From Corbicula japonica (lineage: Eukaryota; Mollusca; Bivalvia; Venerida; Cyrenidae), in NCBI GenBank assembly GCA_038501625.1, contig JAZAYU010000012.1, positions 6,882,001 to 6,946,000 on the forward strand: 64,000 nucleotides of DNA, written 5' to 3'. The notes under the pieces were generated by a model. It was not told the DNA's origin, made no database searches, and worked only from the letters and a program-made list of their open reading frames with translations. This document shows, piece by piece, positions 1 through 13,600 of this stretch. Numbering within the stretch: position 1 is the stretch's first letter; every line of letters begins with the position of its first letter. Position numbers and translations under genes: made by a program.

Positions 1-346
1 CACCCACCATGGATTTGATAGTTACAATCATTTTCTTGCTGAGATCTGCCTAAGCCTATTGAAAAAAAAATATTGTCTACGATCTGAAATAATGTTTTAT
101 GTAAATTTGTGTAAGCAAAATCACTATTATGATAGTAAAATATTGTTAGTTTCTTTTTTTCAATTTTCTCTTCTATGTAGAAACTGTTAGTATCGTTTAG
201 ATCCAATGTTTTATTTTATCATATTTTGGATTTGCTTTGTGTATAAATTTTCATAAATTATAATACGTATTTTCCGCTATTTTGTGGCAGCGTCAAAGTG
301 GCTTTTATGCGCCGTTTTGACAACGTCACGCAAATTGCTGTTGTTA

Positions 347-389
347 TTATTCTCTGATGAAGATTATTTGAATCGAAACGTCGGAATAA
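347..389 (+). ncRNA. hammerhead-ribozyme-like core, probable Penelope-type retroelement remnant
   Basis: CTGATGA (354-360) is followed by a 4-bp hairpin GATT/AATC (362-365 with 371-374), GAAA (375-378) and CGTC (379-382), the order of hammerhead core elements. TTATTCT (347-353) pairs with GGAATAA (383-389) over seven positions with one G-U, acting as stem I. Stem III would be reduced to the AC/GU step with no loop, so folding as a monomer is doubtful. Penelope-like elements are known to carry hammerhead motifs with minimal stem III. Confidence 0.4.
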
Positions 390-544
390 AAATAATATCA
401 ACATAATTGTTCATGTTAGTGCAAATTATTTCCCCAATTTAGCCTATTAAAGTATTATCTGATTACCACAGATAACAAAAGATTGATTCAATATTGATAG
501 CAGAACCTGTGCTTCCTCATTTGGGATATCTTAACAATAAAATT

Positions 545-870
545 AAAGAATAGGTATCAGTACAAGCAATCTGAATGGTTGAAACAAAGCATGGTATCAT
601 ATCTCAGAAATCTGGTAAGGTATCAGATCTCAGCAATCTGATTGGTAAAAAAAAAGAGCTTGGTATCAGATCTCGCAATCTTATTGGTTGAAATGGAGGA
701 AGGTGTCAGGTCTTAGCAATCTGATTGGTTAAGAAAAGAAATGGTATCGGGTGTAAGCAATCTGATTGGTTGAAATAGAGGAAGTTGTCAGGTCTCAGCA
801 ATCTGATTGGTTAAGAGAAGAAAAGGTATCTGGTGTAGGCAATCTGATTGGTTGAAACTGAGGAAGGTGT
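545..870. repeat. degenerate tandem repeat, ~42-bp unit
   Basis: The core AGCAATCTGATTGGTT recurs about seven times (near 565, 625, 668, 714, 753, 798, 838), with alternating spacers that start TTGAAA or TAAGA. It seems to derive from half of the CCCAAGATC palindrome family, which carries ATCTGATTGG. It lies upstream of the first exon seen. Confidence 0.7.
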
Positions 871-884
871 CCAAATGAGTTTTA

Positions 885-1075
885 TCTAATGCGTGAACAG
901 AGTAGATTCAGATCAGCCGGCATATCCATGCTGTCTGATATAAGATCTATGCTGTTTGCTTCTCGGTCAGAAATAATATAATGAATCAAAAAGCTAACAG
1001 TATAGATCCTGATCAGACTATGATGCAGTGCTGGCTGATCTGGATCTGCACTGTTTGCCAATGAATAACAAACCA
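885..1075. mobile_element. TTAACCC double-hairpin MITE, decayed copy
   Basis: It contains the AGATTCAGATCAGCCGG and CTGGCTGATCTGGATC landmarks of the family in normal order and spacing, but the TTAACCC ends are lost. Confidence 0.7.
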
Positions 1076-1097
1076 TACATTATGGTATAAAAAATAG

Positions 1098-1475
1098 AGT
1101 TATTATACCCCCACAAACAAAGTTTGAAGGGGTTTGTAGGAGTGAGCATTGTTGGTCGGTCTGTCGGTTGGTCCCTCTGTTGGATTCTTCGTTTCCGGAT
1201 GATAACTCATGAAGGGCTTGACAGATTTAAATAATTTTTGGTACACATGTGTTACATCATAAGATACAGGTCAAGTTTCATTTTGGGGCTGGTGGGGTCA
1301 GTGTCAAGGTCACTGTTACTAAAAATAGAAAAATCGTTTCAAGATGATAACTCGTGAAGGGGTTGACAGATTTAAATGATTTTTGGTACAGTCATATGTA
1401 ACATCATAAGATACAGGTCAGGTTCTATTTTTGGGCTGGTGGGGTCAGTGTTAAGGTCACTGTTACAAATTTTTA
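1098..1475. mobile_element. pearl/Helentron-like fragment with two ~140-bp tandem units
   Basis: ATACCCCCACAAACAAAGTTT is followed by a GTCGGTCTGTCGG stretch, then two tandem units sharing GATGATAACTC, CATCATAAGATACAGGTCA and GTCAAGGTCACTGTTACTA (units near 1196 and 1338). The layout matches bivalve elements that carry short internal tandem arrays. Confidence 0.6.
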
Positions 1476-1493
1476 TCACTTTTCTGATTTCAG

Positions 1494-1622
1494 AATGAGA
1501 ACCCGCAGAGTCATGAGGAGTCTGTAGAAGTCCTGATGATTCAGATACGTAAACTGTGTGAGCTTAAACAACGGGAACATTCACATATCTCCGATACCAA
1601 CAAAGGCTCACAGAAATGCGAT
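1494..1622 (+). CDS. TBC1D1: TBC1D1/4-like exon A (first exon in window)
   Basis: The acceptor TTTCTGATTTCAG ends at 1493 and the donor GTAAGT starts at 1623. The 129-nt exon keeps one open frame of 43 codons, phase 0 at both ends. It is polar and helical, with an Ile-Arg-Lys-Leu-Cys-Glu-Leu stretch, and would lie in the linker following the second PTB domain. No start codon is expected. It is the least conserved exon; it is assigned because its frame and phase join exon B and it has strong splice sites. A tandem pair of pearl-like repeats ends only about 20 nt before the acceptor. Confidence 0.72.
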
Positions 1623-4600
1623 GTAAGTTCTTCTTTCTGCCTTATACTGTAGTATCGTTGAATTTCACAGAGGGTGGGGAGCAGATTTTCATGCAAATAC
1701 TGTGATTGACATTTTGGCGGGTATTATTTTGTGCAGTTGTGTTTTTGCTTATTTTGAAAAACCAAAAGTGCTTTATATTTTCAGAGGTATTTTTGTGTCG
1801 CCCTTTCCAAGAAAAGGTGACACATAGGAATCTCTCTGTCGCTCTCTCTGTTTGTCTGTCTGTCTGACTTGTCTGTCTGTGGATCAGGTGTCACTATAAC
1901 CTTAATGTTGGCTGTTGTTGTAAAGTATATATACTCGTATTTTTAATATAAAAGACACCAAGCATTATAATTTAAAGTCTTCTAAAAGTAATTTTTCAGA
2001 GTTGTTTTTAAGTACCAAAATGTCATTATTGAGAAATAGATTAAATGTATGCGTTGGTGAAGTTTAAAATTTCACACAAAAGTAAAGAGAAATTAAATTC
2101 TTTTATTTAATAAAAATGTCTTTACTGTTTAATGTAAGTTCATGATTGCTGCAAAATAATACAATTTTAATGTATTTTCAAACTATTATAGTTTTAATTG
2201 CATGCTTTCTGTCATATATGACGTACATTTGGGGAAGTGCCATCAAATTCTGCATGTTAAGTTGCAGTAACAATGGAAAAACAGGATTTAAGATCAAACA
2301 CCTTGAGATTTTAATTTACCTTATACTGTTTCAGTTTTTCCTGGTGGAAATGAAAGACAAAGGGAACAAATTGACCTTCGATTTTTTGCGAAACCGAGCC
2401 AAGAAAACTCTAAGCCACTCATTTGAATCTCTGATCTCAAATGTTCACAACAAGACGGAGGAGGTGCGTGATGCGTTCAGACATCGTAGCGGGACCAATG
2501 AGAGTGATAGTGGAAGCTTTAACAGATTTTCGGTATGTATTACTCTTGACAAGGATTTTTTTAATTAACTCTTTCCTCCATATATATATACCTTTACAGC
2601 GTTGATGAACAATGTAGATCCAGATCATCTGGCACATTTGTGCTGAATGCTCAGGATCTGCACTGTTCACTTTTTGATTTAATAGGATATTTTTACCAAA
2701 AAGCAATCAGTGCAGATCCTGATCAGACAACACAGATGTACGGACTGATCTGGATCTACACATGAGATAAAATGTAAAGGTATATGTTGAGGAAAGGGTT
2801 AACATACCTTTGAATGCTCCTGTCTATGTTAGGGTCTGTTCTTGCTTAGGGATTCGACTTCAAACCTTTCCTCCATAGACACACCAGCTGATCTGGATCT
2901 GAACTGTTCGCCCACACAATAACCGTTTGTCTATGGAGGAAAGGGTTAATTAATATATCTGTTAGTTTTAGAGAATGGTAGTTATTAGGTATTTAATTTG
3001 TAAATATTGTTTAAAAGACCATTTTCATAACCACTTACAGGGGCAGATTCAGAAGCGACTCAGTGGGGTTGCTCGTACTCATACACCATTTTTAGGTCAC
3101 AGTGTTGAATTTTTCGTGAAAATTGTTTTGGGCGGAAATGTTGGAAATTATCATGTAACTACCCCAAGACTGCCCCAAACGAAGCCCGTTTCTGGAAATA
3201 AGACAAAAGCAAGACCAGATATAATATAAACTTTACTTTGCTAGAGGAGAGGGTCTGCACCATATGTTCAGTTACCAGGGTCCCTTAAACCTCGAGCTGG
3301 AATTTCCTCTCAGAAGAGAAGAGGCTCTGAACCATTTGTTTGTTTGACAGACTCTGTAAGAATGTGTGTTAGAGTGGTCGAGTTTTCTCACAAAGTTTTT
3401 TGAGGAAAGAAGTTGAAAGCTTAACAGTTGATTGATTGATTGATTGATTTATTCGTGCATATATATGTCATATCGATTAAAATTTTATAGAAATTACATA
3501 CAAGTTCAGATATCGCAGATTAGTATCAACATTTAAGATTTTAACATCTCTAGATGCTATTTAACCAAATAATAATAATAAATTTGATCTCGAGACATAT
3601 ATACAACACAGGATGACCCATGAAAGTTTTTCAACTTATTTCCAATGGGGTCCCTACAGTTTGATATTTTACAATACTAATAAACAAATCTGTGGAATCC
3701 AATTAGTATAAGCTTTTAATCACTAATGATAACTGTTTAATCCATAGATTTTCAGATGGCACAGATATGCCAGCTGATCTGGATTTACACATTTGATAAA
3801 AGCCATAACCAATGGAGTAATATACTTATGGACAAAAGTATTGTCCAGTATAGTTTTCCATAATACCTTTTAAATTCATGAAATCCATAAATGACATTAC
3901 TCTACTGGCATAAATTTGGTATGTCTGGTAAGAGGACCTTAATATGCATTCAGTAAAAAAGAATTTTGGAAAGTGATGCTTACTGCCCGTAGAGTTATGT
4001 GTTTCGAATCTTCCTACCGGACAAGACTTTTGTCCATAAGCATAGATTAATCCTTTCCTCCATATATACGCATTTTTATGCATGTACGCCCAGTGTAGAT
4101 CCAGATCAGCCGGTACATCCGTGCCATCTGATCAGGATCTGCACTGGTCACATTTTGGTCAGAAATAACCTAACAAATGAAAAAGCAAACATTGCAGAAC
4201 CTGATCAGACGGTACGGATGTGCCAGCTGATCTTAATCTACACTGTTTGACCATACAATAAAGGTATGTCTATGGAGGAAAGGGTTAATTGTTAACCTTT
4301 TACATCATGGATAAGCCTTTTGTCACATTGGTTAACATTTGGATTTTGTTTAAGAGTGTTTAGCTAACATTTGTTTTTGTAATATTTTATTTTGACTTCA
4401 TCTAAAATGTAATCCCATTCAAAATAACAAATGAATCAAACAACCTGTTGGAGTTGAAGATGAGATTTGATTATTGTGTCTAAATGATGACAGCGAAGTG
4501 TTATGACCCCCCTTTGTCTTGTCAGGCATTTTTAATCGGGTACTGGAATACTTTATTAATTACTCGGATGTTAATTGAGTACCCGAGTACTCGATTACTC

Positions 4601-7600
4601 GTTCCCATCCCTTAATGTGTTGTGTATCTTCTTGAGTGATCGATAATGACAGGCAGTCTGGCATGATCCTACTCGGTATGATCGTTAAAATTTATGGAAG
4701 CTGATATTTCCTTTTAAGTTAGAGAAAGGTTTCGGGGACTCGAGTACTCGATCGGAACAAGATCCGAGTACCGATTTTGCTACTCGTTCCCATCCCTAAT
4801 ATAAACTGTAATAAACCTGTAAGTCAGTTAAGCCATTAAAAGAAAGTTTTGAGTTAAGCCATTAAAAGAAAGTTTTGAGTTAAGCCATTAAAAGAAAGTT
4901 TTGAGTTAAGCCATTAAAAGAAAGTTTTGATTCTTATGATTATTTTAAAAGAAAATGATTGAATTTCAAGAAAGATGTTAGTAAAATTTGATGTCAAGCA
5001 TAATATTGAGTCTTTACATTCTCTATAGAAAATGTGATTCATGCAATGCAAATGAAAACCAAAAAAATTATTACCAAAATGTAAACCATTAATAGCTTGT
5101 GCTTAATGCTTAAATGTTTTCTAGGACTTATCTACCCCAGAAATGTCTCCTGCCCATCCAATTAAGGACCAGTCGAGCTTTGATTTTCCAAGCCCCCCAC
5201 CGTCACCGACACAGAGGCGTCCCAGGAGTGCCACTGTTGGTGCTGTTCCAGATCCCAACACTGTTGAGAGAGTGAAAGCTAAAAAACAGAAGAAACAGAA
5301 AGAAGAAATAACAGAAAGAGAAAAAAGGAGAGCCAGTGAAAGTCCTATGAAACATATGTAAGTGTGGTGTTTTATCAAGATTCTTTTCCCAAGATCATAA
5401 AGCTAAATATAGAGACCAGTCTCAAATCTTAAACATCTGATTTGCTGAAATGGCGAATGGTCTCAATTTTAGAAAATCAGATGCTTTAGATTTGGGACTG
5501 GTCTCCAATCTCAGTTTTATGATCTCGGGCCCTGGTGTCAGAATGAGTATTAGTTGTTTTAAACATAGCTTGAGTCTTATTTGCAACCACGGTAGACCCA
5601 GATAATCCTGTGTTAGTATACAGTAATTTTTGTACATGTTAAAGAGACAGCATTTGACAACAAAATGAAAAGCATTATTTCAGATGAACCTATGGTAGGA
5701 TAAATTTCTATTTCACTGTGTTGACATAAAATGAAACATTGCTGTCAGACCTAGATCAGATTGCATGATTTACATTTTAACTGTTTTTAATTAAAAAATA
5801 CAGTGCATTATAATAGATATTATATTCCTCTTATATGATAGATGTTACCATTTTCACGTTTTGAATCAGCCAAGCAGTTTACAGTGCAGTAACTGTAATA
5901 CAACACATGAACTGGGAAGTAGGTTGTAGGTAGAAATGTGGTTATAATTGGGGCGCGCCACGGGAAAAGGTACCTTCGGTCATATTTTGTGACATTTTAG
6001 TTGTTACTATATTAAGAATAAACTTACAACCGTCCATTATTTTCACATGACTAACAATTGTTTGTCTTACACATCTTTACAATAAAACGACATTTTTAAC
6101 GCAAAATGCATAATAAGTAATGTCGTCTGCTCAACTTCATGACGTCATTTCAAGGATTGACGTCAGCTGTACGTAGGTACCTTTTCCAGTGACTCGCCCC
6201 AATTGAGGACGCATTTTAACCCTTTCCTCCAAAGATACATCTTTATTGCATGGGCAGACAGTTTAGGTGCAGATCAGCCAGCACATCTGTGCTGTCTGAT
6301 CAGGATCTAAACTGTTCGCTTTTTGATTTGTTAGGTTATTTCTGACTAAAATGTGATCAGTGCAGATCCTGATCAGACGGCAAAAATGTGCAGTCTGATC
6401 TGGATCTACATTGATTGCACATGCGTAAAAAAGCATATATATGGAGGAAAGGGTTAACCCTTCACTCCATATATGCGTTTTAAATGTCAGCTTAGATCCA
6501 GATCAGCCTTCACATTTGTGCTATCCGATCGGGATCTACAATCATCAGTGCTATGTTAGCTTTTTGGTCAGAAATTTAAAAAATACAACAGCAGAGATCC
6601 TGATCAGAGAGCACAGATGTGCCAGCTGATCTGGATGTACACTGTTGACAATGCTATAAAAGTATATATATGGAGGAAAAGGTTAAGAAATCTTGAAAAC
6701 TTATTGATTAAATGATGATTACTCTTAGTTGAAAAAAAAAATTTCACGAACTTATCTTTGACTGTTACCTGCTTACTAGGTTTATTTTGGCAAACACTGG
6801 TTCTCCGGTGAGACGCAGCTCAGCACATGGTGGTTCCAGTCAAAACAGTGAAAACTGGGAGTTAAACCCGGCTGATTTTGACAATTCAAGGCGGGGGTCA
6901 TGGAGGCAAGCTATATTCAACAGAGTTGTCACCCCTGCCAAAGTTCCAACTACACCTACACTTGAAGGTAACTGACTTGCTACCCCTAAGCTCATAGAAT
7001 GCAGATTGATGTGAATTATGTACAAGTGTGATTCATGTTACTTGCATGATAAAAAAAACAAGAAGAAAACAGAGATATGCATTTAGGTAATTCCTAGCAT
7101 CTGCCACATTTTAAAGGTGTTAGGGTCAAAAAGAACAAATGTTTAGGATCAGTCATAAAAATGTTAAGGTTTAGTAATGCGATGTTTAGGAACAGTTCTG
7201 CACATGTTTAGGATCAGTCTTGCAAATGTTTAGGATCAGTAATGTTATGTTTAGGATCAGTCCTGAAAATGTTTAGGATTAGACCTGCAAATGTTTAGAA
7301 TCTGACCTGTAAAAGTTGAGGATAAAACCTGCAAATGTTTATGATCTGACCTGTAAAAGTTGAGGATAAAACCTGCAAATGTTTATGATCTGACCAGTAA
7401 AAGTTGAGGATAAAACCTGCAAATGTTTATGATCAGTCCTTCAAATGTTCAGTGTCAGAACTGTCAAATTAATGTTGAGGATCAATCCTATAAATGTTTA
7501 GGATTAGTCTGCAGATGTTTAGGACCAATTTTGCAAATGTTTAGGATTAGGTCTTCGAATGTAGCAGCTAAAGATATTTTGAAGTGCTGTGAAACATAAA

Positions 7601-10600
7601 TTTCCACATTTACCTACTTAAATCGGCATTTACTTCAATTTAACTCGCTCTTTTATGAAATATTACATGACATTGTATTTGGAACTATAGGCACAAATTT
7701 GCAGCATTAGTTCAGGCTAATAAAATTTTAATTTTCTAAAATAAATTTGGTCCGTGCGACTAAAAGCTAAAGTAGGATTTCCGTAAACGATAATTTAACA
7801 ATATCATTGAATATCCCGTCTATAAGAAAGAATCCGATCGGACCTTTGTGTTCTGTTAGAGAGTTTATATATTGGAGTCTATATGGACAATTATGATTTT
7901 TTAAAACTATATTCTTACTTAAGTTTAGGGCTGGGGCTTTAAAAACCTGATCAAGGCATATTTACATCCAAGACATTCCTTCTATTGACTACCTCTTCTT
8001 TGCGTAAAAAACTAAAAAACATGCAACAGTTGGTTTAAATATTGTCAAATACAGAAAGCCTAGCACTGTGGTTGATGGCACTAATGAAAGAAAGACATAT
8101 TTTTGGTAAAGTTCATATATCCAATCCAATCAAAACTGTTCCATTTTGATTAAACAAAAGAAAAAATTTTCATTTTATGCATAAAATTATTTAGTTATAT
8201 TGTATACAATAGGGAGCTCAATGAAAAGTAGGCGCAAAGTATCTCAATCACTCACAGTGTATCTCTGATAAAACTGTGTGTTTTGTTGTTTTTGTCTCCA
8301 AATTGTGAAAATAATGAGAGAATATGAGTCATTTGACACTTTACTCCATGGGATATGGCTTAAATCCGATGTGTGACCAGTGTATATTCAGATCAGCCTG
8401 CACATATGTGGATTTTGATCTGGATCTTCACTGCTCACATCTTGGTCAGAATTAATTTCAAATAACCAAATAAATCTTGTGTAGATCCTGATTGGACTGT
8501 ACAGATGAACAAGCTGATATTGATATGTTATACATGTATTTGATGCACGTGGGCAAAAGCCGTTATCGGCGTGATCGTAAATGGGAACTCATAAGAGAGG
8601 GAGAGCAAGACCTTGTGAATGGTTCAGATTGTATTGAGCCACTCCTTCAACGTACAAAGCAAGTATACAAATAACAATAACGTTGACGTCATGGACGTTA
8701 CATACTTTTGCGTGGCGCGCAAATAAACGTTACGTTATAGTATTCTTAACAGCCATATATCCCATGGAGTGAAGGTTTAAATGACTCTTCAAAATGCTAG
8801 CATGTAATGATGTATGTAAGCATTATTTTGGCATTGTTTGATCTGCAGCATGTGGTTCCATGTGTTTTGCTTTAGATAGAGTCTAAACTAGTAACATTAA
8901 CTGTAGAGAGCATGGAGGAAATTGAGGAGAGACCCACCACCGGCAAGAAGACATCGGAAGAGCTCCGAGCCCTTTGGCGCAAGGCTATACTTGAGACATT
9001 ACTCCTCATACGTATGGAGAGAGAAAATATTGCACTTCAAGGTATGCACATATACAGTACCTTCCATAAATTCCTTCAAAATGTACAAACAATGGCGATT
9101 GCCTGGTACGAAGTGAATGTCACTGAAGAAGGTGTTGAAACTGATACCATTCATTAATGTCTTACCCATGCTGGTATCTGTCCCTGCCGGCTATCCAGTG
9201 CTGGTAACAGTCCTTACTGGCGATCCCATGCTTAAACCAGACCTTACTGGGAAACCAGTGAGGGTACCAGTACATATTGTCTTACCTATGCAGTTATCAA
9301 TCTTTAATGGCAACCAAAGATAGTACTAGACCTTTGCTGGTACCAGTCCTTACTGGAGAACCAGTACCAGTCATTATTGGCTATCCTAAGCTGGTACCTG
9401 TCCTTACTGGGGAACCAGTACCGGCCATTATGGGCTCACCTAAGCGGGTACCAGTCCTTACTGGGGAACCAGTACCGGCCATTATTGGCTCACCTAAGCT
9501 GGTACCAGTCCTTACTGGGGAACCAGTACCAGCTTACCTAAGCTGGTCTTAGTCCTCACTGGCTAATCAGTCCTGGTACCAGTCCTTTCTGGCATTGGTT
9601 GGGTAGGAAAGACCTTGTACAGGAGAACCTATTGATATTGTTAACAATTCACATCCAAGTACATGTTAGTTTAAGTTTTGATCCTCTGAGGAGCACTATT
9701 TTTACACAGTATTTTGACGAATACATAGCACCATAAGTCATTTGTTGTCTATTTTTATGTCCTATAATTGATGGAGTACAGGTCCCAATTTTATGATACT
9801 AAAAATGGAAACCAGTCTCAGATCTCAATTTTGAGGCAGTTTTAGATTTTAAGGTCTGAGGTGGGTCTCCATTCTCAGTTTTAGAATCTTGAAACCTGCC
9901 CAAGATCATAAAACAAAGATTGGAGACCAGTCTCAAATCTCAAGCATATGATTGGCAACCATTCACCATTTCAGCTAATCTGATGCTTGAGATTTGAGAC
10001 TGGTCTCCAGACTGAGTTTAGTGATCTTGGGCCCACGTGTTAACAGTTAACTCTTGACTCCATATATACAGGTTTTATCGCATGTGTGACACTGGTGGCT
10101 TATTTGTCATAACGAACCTAATGAATCTTAAAACAAACACTAGATCCTGATCAGATGGGTGTGCAAGCTGATCTGCATCTTCAATGTTTGCCCATGGGAT
10201 AACAATGTAAATCCAAATCAGCCGGCATATCCCTGCTGTCTGATCAGGATCTGCATTGATTGCTTTTTAGCTCGACTATTCGAAGAATAGGGGAGCTATC
10301 CTACTCGCCCCGGTGTCGGCGTCGGCGTCGGCGTCTGTTAAACAAAATATGCACTTTGGTCCATAACTTGAAAACCACTACAAATATTTTTCAAGTTATG
10401 CCCCTTTTTCACTTAAATTTTGCGTTAAGGAAAATATGCACTTTGGTCCATAACTTATAAACTACTTGAGATATCAACTTGAAATTTGGAATATATATTC
10501 ACCATCAAATTCTACATCATTACCAACAAGACCCATAACTCTGCTGTCAATATATTTCAAGTTATGCCCCTTTTTTCTTATATTTTGTGTTAAGCAAAAT

Positions 10601-13600
10601 ATGCATTTTGCCCATAACTTTAAAACTACTTGAGATATTGCCTTGAAACTTGAAATATATTTTCACCACCAAAATCTACATCATAACCAACAAGACCCGT
10701 AACCCTGCTTCCAATATTTTTCAAATTATGCCCCTTTTTCACTTACATTTAGTGTTAAGCAAAATATACACTTGGCCCTTAACTTCGTTTTGAATGGAGG
10801 GATTTCAAAATAACTTGGCACAAATGTTCACCATGACAATGCGGTGTGTCGCGTTCAATACCCATGCCTGTAGGTCCAAGGTCAAGGTCACTGTTACTAA
10901 AAATAGAATTTTCTTGCAAAATCTTGTCCGCTCTAACTTAGTTATTTCTTATTGGATTTTTAAATAACTTGGTATAATTGTTCACCATATCAAGATGGTG
11001 TGTCAAGTACAAGCCCATGCCTGTAAGTCGAAGGTCAAGGTCACTGTTACTAAAAATAGAATTTTCTTGTCCAGGCTGTTACTTTGTTATGAATGGAGGG
11101 ATTTCAAAATAACTTGGCACAAATGTTCACCATGACAAGGCGGTGTGTCCACACAATACCCATGCCTGTAGATCCAAGGTCAAGGTCACTGTTACTAAAA
11201 ATAGCATTTTCTTGTCCAGGCTGTAACTTTGTTATAAATGGAGGGATTTCAAAATAACTTGACACAAATGTTCACCATGACAGGGCGGTGTCTCGCGTAC
11301 CATGCCCATGCCTGTAGGTCGAAGGTCAAGGTCACTGTTACTAAAAATAGAATTTTATTGTAAGGGCTATAACTTTGTTTTGAATGGAGGGTTTTCAAAA
11401 TAACTTGGCACAAATGTTCACTATGACAAGGCGGTGTGTTGCGTACATTACCCATGCCTGTAAGTCCAAGGTCAAGGTCACAGTTACTTAAATTGAATTT
11501 ACTTGTTCAGGCTATAACTCTTTTATGAATGAAGGAATTTCAAAATAACTTGGCACAAATGTTCGCTATGACATTGCATTGCATTACCACCAACTTCTTC
11601 GCAGACATTTCCGTAATGTGAAGACAACAGTGCCACAAATACAAATAATTTACTTATCTTCAAGTTTATGCATATTCTTATAATTCCTCCAACATCACTG
11701 TCGTTGAAATGCTATTATTCCCATCATTTCACTTGAGTGTCTGAAAATGATGCATAGCAGGGGCATCTGTGTCCTATGGACACATTTCTAGTTTCACTTA
11801 TATTTTCACTTAAGTGCACCTCATCGATAACTTTGCACCAAATACTTAAGGTATCAACTTCAAACTTCCATTATATTTTCATTTCAGTTCTTTTCTTTAA
11901 CATTACTGAAGTGATTGATATTTGACTAAAAGTAAATGTCTCTCATAAAAAATTACTAACATGTTTTCTAACAAATTCAGAAATATTTCATAGTTATTCC
12001 CCTATTCAGTTTAATATTTATGGTACATTAAGGAATTAGTTCTGTTATTTGAAATGAATTTCTCCCTTACCATTCACTTGTTAATATTTTTCCTGATTTC
12101 ACACAAATATATGGCCATAGTTGTTATTGTTTTAATCTTCAAATTGCATTTGTTTCAAATGATTCGAATAGTCGAGCATGCTGTCTCCTCTGACAGCTCT
12201 TGTTATTCATTTGATTATTTCTGACCAAGAATCAATCAGTGTAGATCCAGATCAGTGAGCATGGTTGTACCAGTAGATTTGGATCTCACATATGATAAAA
12301 CCCTAATATATGGAGTAAAGGGTAAATGCCCTACTTAGGCATCAAAAAAGGTTTACATAAAAATATTATATTACCTGCCCCATTTACATTAACACTCATT
12401 ATTATACTGCAAAGAAATTTGCTTGAATTTGATTGGATAATTTGCCATTGATGTATATCCGTATTTACGGATCGGCTGTAGATATGAACTCACGTGCCCT
12501 AATTTTCCCTCTCTGGCCTCCCACCTTTTGTTGTCGTCCGCCATTTTGTTCTGAATTTCCGTAAAAATGCATAATTAGAAGCCGATCTTGTAAATTATAA
12601 AGCGGCATGCTTAGGGATTACTAAAATTGTTACAGAATATATTTGTTTTATGTTTATAACATTGAAAACGATTAGATAATTCTCAAATTTTGTATAAATA
12701 TCAACTCGATAGTCCATTCAATTTCTATAGAAGTGACATCATGCAGGTAAATTAACAACGTCAGACATGTAATTATTGAGGTTCTCAGAGGGGAATTAAG
12801 CCGTTAAAAGTTAAGAGAAATAAATGAAATATCGATGTTTTCTAATTAATTTTGTCTGAAAAAGTCTTTGCAGTATAATAAAACAATTAGCTGGTTCCTT
12901 GAAAGGGTATGTGAGGATATATTGCCGGTCTGGGTGACATATTATCCCTCGCCTGCAGCTCGGGTAATATGACACCCAGACCGGAAATATATCCTCACAT
13001 TCCCTGTCAAGAAACCAAATACATTGTTTATAACCCTTGTCATGGGCAAACAGTGTAGATCCAGATCAGCTGTCACATCTGTGCCATCTGATCTGGATCT
13101 GTGCTGTCTGCATTTTTATGTATGAGGTAATTTCTGACCAATAAGTGAACAGTGCAGATCCTGATCAGATGGCACAGATATGCCAGATGATCTGGATCTA
13201 CACTGTTTGCCCATGCTTTAAAGGCATATATATGGAGGAAAGGGTTAATACATTGTATATAACTGATGATAGAAAATACAGCAAGACTTACTAATCTCTT
13301 TAGCCCAGCATCTTTGGTAATTTAGTGTGGATATAGAGCAATCCATTCCTGTGAAAAGTTCTCGTGAGACATTCAGCTAAAAAATGTCTAATCATTTATG
13401 ACTTATTAAGCAATTAACTCACAATAAGTTGGTGACATGTTGTAACTTGATTTGCATTTTGTGTAATAATCCTTTCTACAAAAGTTCATCACTTGGAATT
13501 TATTGATTTGTTTCTGTAAGTAATTTCCAATTTTATTTCATGGTCAGACAGTGTAGATCCAGATCAGCCAGCACATCCATGTATGGTTCGCTTTTAGTTT

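Larger units (their letters stand above)
10048..12326. mobile_element. TTAAC MITE split by a Helentron-like insertion
   Basis: MITE sequence 10048-10268 (TTAACTCTTGACTCCATA) continues at ~12206-12326 (GATTATTTCTGACC to ATATGGAGTAAAGGG). The break is at the CTTTTTGATTCATT midpoint, where the 1.94-kb element at 10269 inserted. Confidence 0.8.

Noticed and set aside
9277..9552. A 91-codon open frame with an 18-residue repeat ([11 protein letters not shown] type), like a repeat protein.
   Set aside because: It is the translation of the 54-bp minisatellite in intron E; the period is divisible by three, there are no flanking splice sites, and neighbouring half units break the frame.
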